Source: a virus
IMG/VR virus record: IMGVR_UViG_3300028392_000136
Coordinates: 1-39,465 of that record
Strand: one strand, 5' to 3'
DNA: 39,465 nt
Shown piece by piece: positions 20,943 through 29,697 of this stretch. The position numbers and the translations under genes are program-made. Below the pieces are notes generated by a model, which ran no database searches, was not told where the DNA came from, and was given only the letters and a program-made list of their open reading frames with translations. Within the stretch, counting starts at the first letter, position 1. Each line of letters starts with the position of its first letter.

Positions 20943-23900
20943 GCGACGAATGGCCCCATAGCTTCAAGAGCGGTGAGCATCTTCTGCTGCACCTCGTATT
21001 GCTTATTCAGAATGGCCGTGGAGCCGATCCCTTGGCCGCCTGCACTCAGAGCGGAGAAGGATCCCATGCTCTCATTCTTGAGATCCACCGCGGCGGCGAT
21101 GCCGCCGGAGGCGGCGGCGAGCTCTGGCGGCAGAGATGGTGGCGGCGTGATTGGCGTGGCCAGCGTACTCGGCAATTCTTTCGGCTTTGCCGTTTCCGCA
21201 GCTGCGGCCTCACGTTCCTTGCGGCGATCCTCCACGCCTTGGAGTCGATCCGCCATCGTTTTATCGGCCGCATCCTGCATCGCACCGGTGCGGGCGTTCA
21301 TCTCGTTCCGGGCGATTTCCTTTTCCTTGCCAGCCTCTTCTAGGCGAGCGTTGATACCAGAGCTCTTCACCCGCTTGTCCATGCCGCCGCGCACCTCAGC
21401 GACGTAGGCCTCACGCTCAAGCTTCTGCTTCGCGTGCGTCCCTTCGCTCAAGGTGGTGGCCTGATCGATCTCGTAGGCCACCGCAGATACGGCCAGCTTG
21501 ATCTCGTCAAAGAGATTGAGAATTGGCGTCACAAAGTTGTCGATCGTGCCCATCATCACGGCGCCGATTGTCCGCACCGTTTGTGACATTCCGAACCACA
21601 TGTGCTCCCAGCCGATCGCGATATTCGTACCGGCCGCGGTGATCACGTTTTGCACGAACGCGATCCACGGCTCCACCGCATCGAGCACCATCTTCTGGCC
21701 GCCGATCCATTCAAGGAACGGAGCCGCGAATGAGGCCGACGTCGCGAGCACCGCGTTGCCGGTGGCCTGCGCCATTTCAACCGTGCCAGAGAACGCAGAG
21801 AAGAGGCTGTCCCGAAACGTGTAGACGATCGCAACACCCGCGGCGATCGCGGCACCAACCAGCAGGAACGGAGCCAGCAGGGAGGCCGTTGTCACGGCAC
21901 CAGCGGCGATCGCTGCGGCGGCCGTCTTGGCGAAAGCCGCCATGCTCACGGCACCGCTGGCCACGGCCGAGGCCGCCACGCGGCCCATATTCGCCACCCA
22001 CGCAGCCGATGATGCGGCGGCGGAAGAGATGGCGGAGGTGGAGAGCCAAGAGAATGAGGCGGCCGACTGGAGAGCGGCGTACACCGCCGCGGCCCGCACC
22101 TGCACAAATGAAACCACCGCTGTGGCGTTGGCAGCCACCCACGCGGCCGAGGACGTCGCTGCACTCGATACCATCGCAGCGGCCGCGGTGGCTGCACTGC
22201 TGACGGCGGAGGCGGCCATTCCTACGAGAGAGGAGGCCGCCGCAGAGGCCGCTTGAGCCATACTGGCCGCGATGATCTGTGCCGACCGTGCAACGCTGGC
22301 AACAGCCGTTGACGCCATTCCTACGAGAGAGGAGGCCGCCGCAGAGGCCGCTTGAGCCATACTGGCCGCGATGATCTGTGCCGACCGTGCAACGCTGGCA
22401 ACAGCCGTTGACGCCATTCCAGCGAGAGCAGTTATGCCAGTGGCAGCGGCTCTGGCTGTTGCCGCTGCACCCTGTGAGACGCTGGCCGCGATGACCGATG
22501 CCGTTGAGGCCACGTATGAGGCGGCCATCTCCAGCGGAGCGACGGCCGACAACGCGAGCAGAGCCGCGGAGCGAGCCGCATAGGAGGCCAGTGCGGTGAT
22601 GCCGCTGCGAGCAAACGTCACCACGCCAGACAGAGCCGTGCCGGCCATCGACGCCGCGAACGTGGCGGCCGATGCGACGCCGGTGGCGGCCATCATCACG
22701 ACGGAGCGGGTGAGGGAGAGCACGGCGCCGGTGGCGCCCAAGCCGACGCCGGAGATCAACCCAAGCGGCTTGAGGAACAAGGCGACAGCGGAGGAGCCGA
22801 GCATCATCGCGGTGCCGAGGGCGATCATCGCTCCGCCGATGGCGGCGGCACCGGCGGCCAGCTTGGCGGCAACGAGCACGGCTCCTTGATTGGCCTTCAC
22901 GAATTCGGTGGCACGCTCAATCACATCGGAGATGCTGGTGGCCGCTTCCGTGAGCGACGGTGCGAGAGCGTTGCTCACGGCGATTGCCAGCCGCTCGATT
23001 GCGGCCATCAGCTTTGATCCGGAGCCTGAGAGGCCCGACATGATATCGCCGAATTTATTGCCGACGGAAGAGGCGCTCCCCATCGTCTGCTCCATCCGCT
23101 GGAATCCGGCTGCGCCTTCCTTCATCAGGATGGTGGCGGCCTTCATTCCATAAGAGCCAAAAATGTCGAGCAGAGCCGCGTCCTGAGCTTCCTTGCCGAG
23201 GCCGCCGATCGCGTTCTTCACGACGTCCATCGCCTGCCCGAGCGGCAGCATTGTGCCGCTGGCGTCGCGGAAATCAGAGAGCGTGAGGCCGACCTTCGCG
23301 AGTGCAGCTGCTGCTCCGTCCGATCCGCTCACGATCGGAAGCATCATGGATTTCAGCGCCGTGCCGGCCTCGCCACCCTTCACGGCATTGTTGCCGAGGA
23401 TCGCCAGGGCGGCTGATACCGTCGTGATCGATTGATTGGCCGAGGCGGCGATCGCTCCGACGTTTGAGAAGGCCTCCACCACCTCCGCGATATTGGTGGA
23501 GCTTGAGTCGGCCGCAGCGGAGAGCGTATCGACGGCAGTCTTGGCCGTGACGCCAAAGATATTCATCGCATCCGACATTACCACCGCCGCCTGCGCCATC
23601 TCCAGCCCGCCCACCTTCGCGAATTCGGTGGCCGATTGGCCGGCTCCGTCCAGAACTTGTTGCAGCGGCATACCAGCCTTCAGCAGCTCTTGAAATGATG
23701 CGGCGATCGCGGCCGGCCCGATCCCCATATCGGCCGAGAGCTTCATCGCGGCTTCATCCACCGCCTGCAGCTGCTCCGCCGTGGCACCTGTGCTCGCCTT
23801 GATGCCGAGCAACTGATCCTGATAGGCGGCCCCGGAGCGGATGCTCGCGGCGAACGGTGCCGCCGCCGAGAGTCCTGCGGCGCCGAGCTTCGCGCCGGCG

Positions 23901-24025
23901 GAGGCGATCGAGGCCCCCATCGCCTTCACGGCGCCGTTGACCTTCGACAACGCGCCAAAGAATTTGCGCGAGTCGGCCCCGATTTCAACATAGGCCCGGC
24001 CCATTCTGATTGCGGATGCGCTCAT
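20939..24025 (-). CDS. Tail tape measure protein (TP901-type core)
   Basis: 1028 residues. The N-terminal ~330 residues hold the TP901 tape-measure core (MKLSADMGIGPAAIAASFQE, TALKSMMLPIVSG, MEQTMGSASSVGNKF). Hydrophobic segments follow (~375-450), then a very long Ala/Ser-rich helical region with 11-residue periodicity that includes an exact 33-residue duplication, more hydrophobic helices (~690-730) and a charged C-terminus. It sets tail length and helps DNA pass the membrane. At about 0.15 nm per residue the tail would be near 150 nm. Its ATG overlaps the frameshifted chaperone stop by ATGA. Confidence 0.9.
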   Translation of the reverse strand: MSASAIRMGRAYVEIGADSRKFFGALSKVNGAVKAMGASIASAGAKLGAAGLSAAAPFAASIRSGAAYQDQLLGIKASTGATAEQLQAVDEAAMKLSADMGIGPAAIAASFQELLKAGMPLQQVLDGAGQSATEFAKVGGLEMAQAAVVMSDAMNIFGVTAKTAVDTLSAAADSSSTNIAEVVEAFSNVGAIAASANQSITTVSAALAILGNNAVKGGEAGTALKSMMLPIVSGSDGAAAALAKVGLTLSDFRDASGTMLPLGQAMDVVKNAIGGLGKEAQDAALLDIFGSYGMKAATILMKEGAAGFQRMEQTMGSASSVGNKFGDIMSGLSGSGSKLMAAIERLAIAVSNALAPSLTEAATSISDVIERATEFVKANQGAVLVAAKLAAGAAAIGGAMIALGTAMMLGSSAVALFLKPLGLISGVGLGATGAVLSLTRSVVMMAATGVASAATFAASMAGTALSGVVTFARSGITALASYAARSAALLALSAVAPLEMAASYVASTASVIAASVSQGAAATARAAATGITALAGMASTAVASVARSAQIIAASMAQAASAAASSLVGMASTAVASVARSAQIIAASMAQAASAAASSLVGMAASAVSSAATAAAAMVSSAATSSAAWVAANATAVVSFVQVRAAAVYAALQSAASFSWLSTSAISSAAASSAAWVANMGRVAASAVASGAVSMAAFAKTAAAAIAAGAVTTASLLAPFLLVGAAIAAGVAIVYTFRDSLFSAFSGTVEMAQATGNAVLATSASFAAPFLEWIGGQKMVLDAVEPWIAFVQNVITAAGTNIAIGWEHMWFGMSQTVRTIGAVMMGTIDNFVTPILNLFDEIKLAVSAVAYEIDQATTLSEGTHAKQKLEREAYVAEVRGGMDKRVKSSGINARLEEAGKEKEIARNEMNARTGAMQDAADKTMADRLQGVEDRRKEREAAAAETAKPKELPSTLATPITPPPSLPPELAAASGGIAAAVDLKNESMGSFSALSAGGQGIGSTAILNKQYEVQQKMLTALEAMGPFVA
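22215..22412. repeat. Exact 99-bp tandem duplication inside the tape measure gene
   Basis: 22215-22313 and 22314-22412 read as identical by eye, base for base, and the identity runs on a few bases before diverging. 99 bp encodes 33 residues, three 11-residue helical units, so frame and periodicity are kept. Perfect identity at silent positions points to a recent event that would lengthen the tail by about 5 nm. Confidence 0.9.
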
Positions 24026-24324
24026 GCTTTTCGGCCTAAGAGCCTCTCCAGATCAGCGGGTGTTGCTTTGCGTGGCTTCGGACGATACTTCGCGCCGTTG
24101 GGGTGCCTCTCATGCACCTTCACCGGCCTATCGCCTTTGTTTAGCGTCTTGTTTTCGATCAGTGCGATCAGGTGAGCGGTGTGCCACCACTCGGCGTCTG
24201 TGCGTCCGTCGCGGGCGAGGAAGAGCTGTCGGAAAGTCCATTCACCGGGATGGACGCCGACGATTCCGGCGGCTTCCCAGACGGCAGGCCAGATGCTTTT
24301 GCGAGCGTTTCCATCGCGTTCCCC
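24022..24324 (-). CDS. Tail assembly chaperone C-terminal extension (-1 frameshift product)
   Basis: A second frame, open from at least 24324 to TGA 24022 and with no ATG or GTG to start it, encodes SIWPAVWEAAGIVGVHPGEW, then TFRQLFLARDGRTDAEWWHT, then a basic tail ending LLGRKA. It is one base behind the upstream chaperone frame, so a -1 slip fuses them, as in lambda gpG-gpGT. Candidate slip sites are GGGGAAC (24324-24318) and GCAAAAG (24302-24296). The stop overlaps the tape measure ATG, as expected. Confidence 0.8.
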   Translation of the reverse strand, partial: GERDGNARKSIWPAVWEAAGIVGVHPGEWTFRQLFLARDGRTDAEWWHTAHLIALIENKTLNKGDRPVKVHERHPNGAKYRPKPRKATPADLERLLGRKA

Positions 24325-24728
24325 ATCGCCGCCATCTCCGCCTTGTCCATCTCTTTCGTGACGAGCTCGAGCAGCTCGCGGCGGCGCCTCGGGAAAAAAG
24401 AGATGAGCTCCCCCTCAAAGGCCTCGCGTGCTGATTCAAAGGCATCGCCGGAAAGGCCGTCGGCGAATTCGTCGCCGGTGAGATGCCGCTCTTCGATCTG
24501 CTTCACCAGCGCGACGCGGAGCACCTCCACAAGCTTCGTGTAGTGGTTCCTGAAGAGCGTGAGAGCCTGGTTGGCCGTCTGCACATCTCCGAGATCCAGC
24601 GGCCGCTCCGTGGCCTTGCCGTCCTCGCCAATCTCGGAATATGTGACGGAATCTCTGATCCGCATCACCGCGGTGGTGGTGAGAGCCAGATTCCATTCAC
24701 GGCCGAGCGTATCTTTGAAAGATTTCAA
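24168..24728 (-). CDS. Tail assembly chaperone (gpG-like)
   Basis: 186 residues, ATGA-coupled to the tube-like gene upstream. Starts MKSFKDTLGREWNLALTTTA, helical through LTLFRNHYTKLVEVLRVAL and FEGELISFFPRRRRELLELV. After about residue 145 it turns into a Ser/Pro/Thr-rich tail, a sign that most function lies in the shared N-terminal part. It coats the tape measure during tail assembly. The ribosome is expected to shift -1 in a fraction of passes to give the longer form. Confidence 0.75.
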   Translation of the reverse strand: MKSFKDTLGREWNLALTTTAVMRIRDSVTYSEIGEDGKATERPLDLGDVQTANQALTLFRNHYTKLVEVLRVALVKQIEERHLTGDEFADGLSGDAFESAREAFEGELISFFPRRRRELLELVTKEMDKAEMAAMGNAMETLAKASGLPSGKPPESSASIPVNGLSDSSSSPATDAQTPSGGTPLT

Positions 24729-25099
24729 AATGTCTCCTGACGTAGTCCGTAGAGTGTTTGCTTGAGCTCGATTGAGAACACACGCACACCGTCGAGGGGC
24801 TGCGCGTCGCTCACACCGGCCACGACGAAATACAGGCCGCCATACGGCAGGCCCGTAGCGGTGACAAGCGAGATCGCACCGGAATACTGTGCCGTGTGCG
24901 CCGCGTCCGCCACCGTGTCATCGATTGTCTCGACCGTGATCGTGAACGAGTACCCGGTTTGGTACACGTAATTCACCCGATCGCCGTATTTCTCCACCTC
25001 GATTGTGGAGGCCTGCGTGTCGATCGTGACGTCGCGGACACCAGGCACAGCCGTGCCGCCGAACGCGAGAGAGCAGTCTTTTCCGAGTGAGATCGCCAT
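24725..25099 (-). CDS. Tail tube-like protein 3
   Basis: 124 residues. AISLGKDCSLAFGGTAVPGV, DVTIDTQASTIEVEKYGDRV and a C-terminal AQPLDGVRVFSIELKQ share a plan with the next two genes. Beta-rich, as expected of tube-fold proteins. ATGA overlap with the chaperone gene. Position directly before the chaperone is that of a major tail (tube) protein. Confidence 0.65.
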   Translation of the reverse strand: MAISLGKDCSLAFGGTAVPGVRDVTIDTQASTIEVEKYGDRVNYVYQTGYSFTITVETIDDTVADAAHTAQYSGAISLVTATGLPYGGLYFVVAGVSDAQPLDGVRVFSIELKQTLYGLRQETF

Positions 25100-25108
25100 C
25101 CGGCAACC

Positions 25109-25423
25109 TCACATCTGCTTGACTGTGACAGTAAACGTAACGGCACCATCAAGCGGCGAATTCTCGCTCACCTTCGTGGCGGTGAAGGTGGATCCGGCGG
25201 ATCGCAGATCGGCGATCACTGCCGAGGCGTCGTAGCACTCGATCTCCGCCGTGTTCGTTTCCCAGCCGCCGGTGGAAACCTTGTAGCTGGCGCCGCTGGC
25301 GGCGCGATCGCCGCGGTGCGTAACGTCCACCGGAGAGACTTCCTCAGTCCACGTGACGGAGATAATTCCCGTTGCGCCCACGGCTCCCGTAGGCCCGGTC
25401 TGCTGATAGCCGAGTGAAGGCAT
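25109..25423 (-). CDS. Tail tube-like protein 2
   Basis: 104 residues. The N-terminus has collagen-like GPTGAVGATG, the middle VDVTHRGDRAASGASYKVST, the end NSPLDGAVTFTVTVKQ. The final PLDGxVxFxVxVKQ box and the mid GD segment match its flanking paralogues, indicating gene duplication. Lengths differ by only a few residues. Confidence 0.65.
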   Translation of the reverse strand: MPSLGYQQTGPTGAVGATGIISVTWTEEVSPVDVTHRGDRAASGASYKVSTGGWETNTAEIECYDASAVIADLRSAGSTFTATKVSENSPLDGAVTFTVTVKQM

Positions 25424-25438
25424 GATTGCTCCAGAAAA

Positions 25439-25774
25439 TTAGGATTGGCGGGCGCGGGTGAGCGAAACGCTGAATGTGACAATGCCGTCAAGCGGCTCAG
25501 TTTTGGCCACCTTCGTTACGAGATACTTCACGCCCGTGAGCGGGAATCCGCCGCTGGAGGCGTGGGTGAGCGTGACGGTTCCGCCCTTGACGCAGCCGGG
25601 AGTATCGTTGCAAGACACCTCAACCGTCTGATCAATCCAACCCTTTACGATCTTCGTGTAGGTGTCACCGCGCTTATGCACGGCGTACTCCGCGGCCGAC
25701 TCATCAATCGTCACATCGGTGACGTTTGAGATGCCTGTAACTGTGACGTCTTTTCCAAGGCTAATGCCGGCCAT
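25439..25774 (-). CDS. Tail tube-like protein 1
   Basis: 111 residues. GISLGKDVTVTGISNVTDVT aligns with the start of the 24725 protein. YAVHKRGDTYTKIVKGWIDQ and TEPLDGIVTFSVSLT align with both paralogues. It is the first of three tandem genes after the connector genes and has GGAGG before ATG. Which of the three builds the tube cannot be told from sequence. Confidence 0.65.
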   Translation of the reverse strand: MAGISLGKDVTVTGISNVTDVTIDESAAEYAVHKRGDTYTKIVKGWIDQTVEVSCNDTPGCVKGGTVTLTHASSGGFPLTGVKYLVTKVAKTEPLDGIVTFSVSLTRARQS

Positions 25775-25825
25775 GAAAGCCTCCGTGTGGGTGTGCTTCC
25801 AACGTATTGAGCCAGCCGGAAATTA

Positions 25826-25839
25826 GAGAGGGGGTGTGG
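25826..25839. repeat. Intergenic 14-mer shared with 37345-37358
   Basis: GAGAGGGGGTGTGG lies just after the stop of the connector gene ending at 25841, in the 66-bp gap before the tube genes. The same string occurs just after the terminase stop. Possible regulatory or processing element. Confidence 0.4.
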
Positions 25840-25840
25840 C

Positions 25841-26536
25841 TCAGGGGCCGTGCATTTGATCGGCAAAATGCTTGGCCGTAGCCTTCTTTGCCACCGCCTT
25901 ATCGCGGCCCTTTTCTACGAACCGGAGATCGTCCAACTTGCGGCGGAACGTCCATAGAGAGGTGTCTCGGCGGCCAGTGACGATGCGGCCGTAGACCGTC
26001 TTGTGTTTGCCGATGCTCTTCCGCTGTTGCGATTTGACGGCAGGCACAAACGAGAAGGTGGAGCTGCCGCCCATGTTCTGGAGATCGGCAACGCGATGGC
26101 CTTTCGATGGCCCGGCCACAACGCTCTTCGACGCGAAGTCCCAATCACTCAGGATTGACTTTTTGAGGAAGCCTTCGGGGAAGCTCTTTGTTTTCCACGA
26201 CGTCACAATACCGTTTCCCTTTGGCACTCTCCGCACCAGAGCGATCAGGTTTTGTCCGTTGTGATTTCCGAGATTCCAGAGCCGCTCCTTTTCCAGCGGC
26301 CTCCGGCTGCTCATCACGCCGCGGATCCCGCCGCGGACGTCCTTCCCGGCGAGCATTAGGCTCCGCCTGGTGGCCGCGTCGAATTGCTTGGTGAGGCGGC
26401 GCGTATCCCATTTGAACCGCGTCTTTACCGTGACGTTAAAGACGTCCTGGGCGACATGCGGCGGCATCGCGATGCGACGCCACACGTTCATCGGATCTTG
26501 AACCGTGAACGTCGGCATCGGGAGCGAGCTGATCAT
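25841..26536 (-). CDS. Head-tail connector / minor tail protein, HK97 gp10-like
   Basis: 231 residues from ATG 26536, after GAGGTG. VFNVTVKTRFKWDTRRLTKQ, then FDAATRRSLMLAGKDVRGGI resembles the start of HK97-gp10-type neck proteins. A basic C-terminal half is rich in Lys and Arg. It sits between the tail terminator-like gene and the tube genes, the usual order in siphoviruses. Confidence 0.6.
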   Translation of the reverse strand: MISSLPMPTFTVQDPMNVWRRIAMPPHVAQDVFNVTVKTRFKWDTRRLTKQFDAATRRSLMLAGKDVRGGIRGVMSSRRPLEKERLWNLGNHNGQNLIALVRRVPKGNGIVTSWKTKSFPEGFLKKSILSDWDFASKSVVAGPSKGHRVADLQNMGGSSTFSFVPAVKSQQRKSIGKHKTVYGRIVTGRRDTSLWTFRRKLDDLRFVEKGRDKAVAKKATAKHFADQMHGP

Positions 26537-26544
26537 CGATCACC

Positions 26545-26985
26545 TCACGCAAAGAATCGATACGTGGCCACGATGCTGGCCCGCCACACGTTCCGCTCAT
26601 TGAGAGCATCGTCGGGATTCGTTTCGATCGTCACCGTCAGCGGCGATACCGTGCCTGTGGGAAACGTCACACCCGGATAAGAATGATCCATCAGAGCGTC
26701 TAGCACCGCCTCCGCCTGATTGCTGATGGCCGTTACTTCGGCATCGGTATCAACTTTTTGCGCCACATAGACTTGCACGGTGTAATCGTTCTGCCGCTGG
26801 CTCGGCCGAGCGATCCGCACCGTCTCCCGGTTGCCAGCCGTCACGACGATGGCCGGCACCACCAGCTGCTCCGGGCCTTTGCTGATCCAGTTGGCACGCT
26901 CCACGGTGGTGCCAGCGATGGCCCAGCTCTTGGCCGCGAGGCCGGTTGCCACCGCATCGGCAAGCGATTGGAGAAATGCACTCAT
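26545..26985 (-). CDS. Tail terminator/completion-like protein
   Basis: 146 residues from ATG 26985 (ATGA overlap). SAFLQSLADAVATGLAAKSW, then beta strands VVPAIVVTAGNRETVRIARP and QNDYTVQVYVAQKV, a helix EVTAISNQAEAVLDALMDH, then TVTIETNPDD and RASIVATYRFFA. This alpha/beta order is that of tail terminators (gpU-like). Its position next to the connector gene supports this. Confidence 0.65.
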   Translation of the reverse strand: MSAFLQSLADAVATGLAAKSWAIAGTTVERANWISKGPEQLVVPAIVVTAGNRETVRIARPSQRQNDYTVQVYVAQKVDTDAEVTAISNQAEAVLDALMDHSYPGVTFPTGTVSPLTVTIETNPDDALNERNVWRASIVATYRFFA

Positions 26986-28040
26986 ACCGGAACCGCCTCC
27001 CCGGCCACAACACGCTCCATCGCAGCCACGTTGGCCGCAATCCGTGTGTCTTCCGGTAATCGTGCCATAGCTTCCCTCGCGTGCGAGAGAGCCTCTGGCT
27101 GCCGCTGTAGATTCCACAGCGCCACGCTGGCCAGATCGTGGCACTTAGCGAGGCTGTCTGGATTGGTGGCGTGTGTCTGCTGGCCGGTGGCCGCGATGCC
27201 GTGGAGAGCGTGCTCCAGGCACTCGGCCCACGCCTGGAGGTGGTAGGCCCGGAGAGCCAGCAGCTCGTGGCCGTCCGGCTCGTCTGGAGCCTCGCGGGTG
27301 ATCGCCTCAAGGTGGATGGGATCGCCGGTAAGATGCCAGAGCTGCCGGCGAGCGTAGGCCCGCTCGGAGTACCAGCCGCCTCGCATTGAGAGGTAGCGTG
27401 TGAATTGCGAGATCGCCTCCGGATTGCCTTCGTAGTCAAGCTGCCGAGCCAGATACCAGCGAGCTCGAGCGTCCAGCGGCGCCTCCGCCACCGCCACGCG
27501 AAGCAGGTGCAGATCGGAGGAATGAGATTTTCCAGCGTCGCGATGGTGATGGATTTCCAAGCCCGGCGCGAAGCCGGCGATCTTCTCGCCCGTCCAACAC
27601 AGCAAGCCCTCATGCGTGGCCTGAGCCCAGCGAAAGCCTGCCCGGCAATGCACCCTGTCACCATTGAACGTCTGCCCTGGCGTGCCGTCGGCCCGGAAGC
27701 CCCACACGTAGCGATAGTGCAGGCAGTTGATTCCCTCCTGCCACGCGGCCTCCACTGCCTGCCGCCAGCCCGGCTGGAGCCGCTCATCAAGATCAAGCCG
27801 GATCGCGATATCCAGATCCGGCGGCAGATGCGAGAGGCTCAGATTGTGTGCATCGTCCCACCGCCACGGGATGACGGCGCCGGTGGCAACCGTCACGCCA
27901 GCGGCCGCGAGGATCGCCTGCGTGCCGTCCTCAGAGCCGGTGTCGGTGACAACGCGGACGTCGGCTTCCTCGCACGATGCCGCCCAGGCGGCCGCGTGCT
28001 TGGCCTCGTTTTTCGCGAGAGCGTAGATGCCGATTCTCAA
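26982..28040 (-). CDS. Family-2-like glycosyltransferase with TPR-like helices
   Basis: 352 residues. MRIGIYALAKNEAKHAAAWA and VVTDTGSEDGTQAILA are the nucleotide-sugar end of a GT-A fold; IRLDLDERL carries the DxD metal site. The C-terminal ~170 residues are TPR-like helical repeats (DARARWYLARQLDYEG, WAECLEHALHGIAAT, PEALSHAREAMARLPEDT). It sits inside the structural operon, ATGA-coupled on both sides, next to two other glycan genes, so its target may be the virion or host surface glycan. Confidence 0.8.
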   Translation of the reverse strand: MRIGIYALAKNEAKHAAAWAASCEEADVRVVTDTGSEDGTQAILAAAGVTVATGAVIPWRWDDAHNLSLSHLPPDLDIAIRLDLDERLQPGWRQAVEAAWQEGINCLHYRYVWGFRADGTPGQTFNGDRVHCRAGFRWAQATHEGLLCWTGEKIAGFAPGLEIHHHRDAGKSHSSDLHLLRVAVAEAPLDARARWYLARQLDYEGNPEAISQFTRYLSMRGGWYSERAYARRQLWHLTGDPIHLEAITREAPDEPDGHELLALRAYHLQAWAECLEHALHGIAATGQQTHATNPDSLAKCHDLASVALWNLQRQPEALSHAREAMARLPEDTRIAANVAAMERVVAGEAVPV

Positions 28041-28804
28041 GGCTGGAATCCTTCAAAGAGTCCGGCGGAGTGATCGCAGTGATAACTCGTGAATAGCTCC
28101 GGGTTCTGCTGCCAGACGATCGCCCACGTGTTGACTTCCCACGCGATCCGGCCGTTCTCGATCAGGCGAGCCGCGGCCTGCTCGACAAGCAACGCGAAGC
28201 GATCGGCGAGAGCCCGCGGCACGATGAGCACGCCGCCGGCACAGTGCCACGCAGGGAGATTCACCGGAATCGGCACATCCGGAGCCGGTGGCCCCCAGAT
28301 GCTGGCCACGGTGATCACATCGCGGCGAGCGAGCGGCAGCCGATCGTAGAACTCCTTGATCTCCCGCGGCCCCACGCCGCGAACGTGCATCACGCCAAAA
28401 TCCACCCACGCGGCCAGATCGGCCTCCGTGTTTTGAAAGCTGTCGGCAATCCACCGGCTTTTTTCGTGCTGGCAGACGAGATAGGCGAGCGAATCCTTTT
28501 CGGGATTCGCTCCCGACGGAAGCTGCACATCCTCCGAGACTTTGCCAGCGAGCCAGCAGTCTTCAAACGTGGCAGGAAGTAGCGTAGTGGAGGCCGGAGC
28601 CTTCACGTGAACGGCCTCGTCCATCCAACAGATTGTGGGCAGGCCGAGCCCGAGCAGCTGCTCGCCGAGAGCCACGTAGGTATCGACCGGCCGATGGCCG
28701 TTGCCGCAGTCAACGAAGCCGGTGACGATCACCGGCGGCGGAGCCGCCGGGGGCGCCGGTGCGATTACTGCTGGTTCCGCGAGATCGGGTGCAAGAGATT
28801 CCAC
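28037..28804 (-). CDS. HtrL/YibB-like putative glycosyltransferase
   Basis: 255 residues from GTG 28804 (GGAGG seven bases upstream). After a Pro/Ala-rich start, VIVTGFVDCGNGHRPVDTYV, LPTICWMDEAVHVKAP, AAWVDFGVMHVRGV and FTSYHCDHSAGLF follow the pattern I know from the YibB/HtrL family. WVDFG would be the DxD-like site. Overlaps the GH130-like gene by 40 bp. Family match is from memory and moderate. Confidence 0.55.
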   Translation of the reverse strand: MESLAPDLAEPAVIAPAPPAAPPPVIVTGFVDCGNGHRPVDTYVALGEQLLGLGLPTICWMDEAVHVKAPASTTLLPATFEDCWLAGKVSEDVQLPSGANPEKDSLAYLVCQHEKSRWIADSFQNTEADLAAWVDFGVMHVRGVGPREIKEFYDRLPLARRDVITVASIWGPPAPDVPIPVNLPAWHCAGGVLIVPRALADRFALLVEQAAARLIENGRIAWEVNTWAIVWQQNPELFTSYHCDHSAGLFEGFQP

Positions 28805-29697
28805 GCGTCATCCTCCGTGAGAGTTGCCAGCCAGGCCTCCGCGTCGCGGACGCCGAATGAGATCACCACCGTGCCGGCGTGCTTTGCCAAGCCGGCCGCA
28901 AATTCGATCGCCTCCGATTCGCGAAACGCGAACCGCTCCGAGACTCGCTCCAGCCGCAGAGCGTTTGTAAACCAGCAGAGCCGGTGCTCGTATACCCTCT
29001 GGCCGTTGGCACCGGCCCGCACCTCGTGGATCACGCAGAGCCAGCCGCCGCGGAATGGCACCAGCTGCGAGCCGCCGCGGAACTCCGCAGCGATGGCTGG
29101 GGAAGGCTCCCGGCGGAGCATCCGGTATTCGCCAGGCACTCCGGCAGCCTCCACGGTGAGCGTGTAGCCGCCGACGTTGGCGCAGTAGAGCCACGCGGCC
29201 TTCCCCACCAGCGGCATCCAATTCTTTTCGTGCTCTTGGCTGCTGTTGGATTCGATCACGCGGAGCGAGTGCAAGCGGCCCGCGTCAACGTCGAGCTCGG
29301 CCGTCGCGATGCGGCAGCGGCCGTCGAAGCCGGCCACGTTGCGGACGGTGGCGGAAACGCCAATGCCGTTGGCGGTATGCCGGAGGCGGCAGTCCTCAAG
29401 TCCGTGGACGGGGAATCCGGAGCCTTGATACGGATCGACCTTCAGCGTTTTCGCTTCCAGCACCGTGAGATCATTGTCGAAGAAGACCAGGATATTTGCG
29501 GTGCGGATATCCTCGCCGTCCTCCGGGGGGATCACGTAGCGGCCGTCGATGATCCGATAGTTGCTGCTACGGACGATGCCGACGAGGCCGGCCCGCGTGG
29601 CCAGGAGCGTGGGATTAAAGCATGTCCAGCCGGGGGCGGCCGGCTCAACGTCGAGTCGGTGGAACGTCGGAGCGGCGATGTCGGAGAGGAGCGTCAC
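28765..29697 (-). CDS. GH130-like beta-propeller (glycoside phosphorylase-type) protein
   Basis: 310 residues. Repeated beta-blade segments include TCFNPTLLATRAGLVGIVR, VHGLEDCRLRHT, SSQEHEKNWMPLVGKAAWLY and SQLVPFRGGWLCVIHEVR. The GLEDCRL and EKNWMP boxes resemble those of GH130-type five-bladed propellers, whose acid residue lies in the ED motif. It may cleave or transfer mannose-type glycans. In phages a related fold can be a tail-borne glycan binder. ATGA-coupled to the gene upstream. Confidence 0.6.
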   Translation of the reverse strand: MTLLSDIAAPTFHRLDVEPAAPGWTCFNPTLLATRAGLVGIVRSSNYRIIDGRYVIPPEDGEDIRTANILVFFDNDLTVLEAKTLKVDPYQGSGFPVHGLEDCRLRHTANGIGVSATVRNVAGFDGRCRIATAELDVDAGRLHSLRVIESNSSQEHEKNWMPLVGKAAWLYCANVGGYTLTVEAAGVPGEYRMLRREPSPAIAAEFRGGSQLVPFRGGWLCVIHEVRAGANGQRVYEHRLCWFTNALRLERVSERFAFRESEAIEFAAGLAKHAGTVVISFGVRDAEAWLATLTEDDAWNLLHPISRNQQ

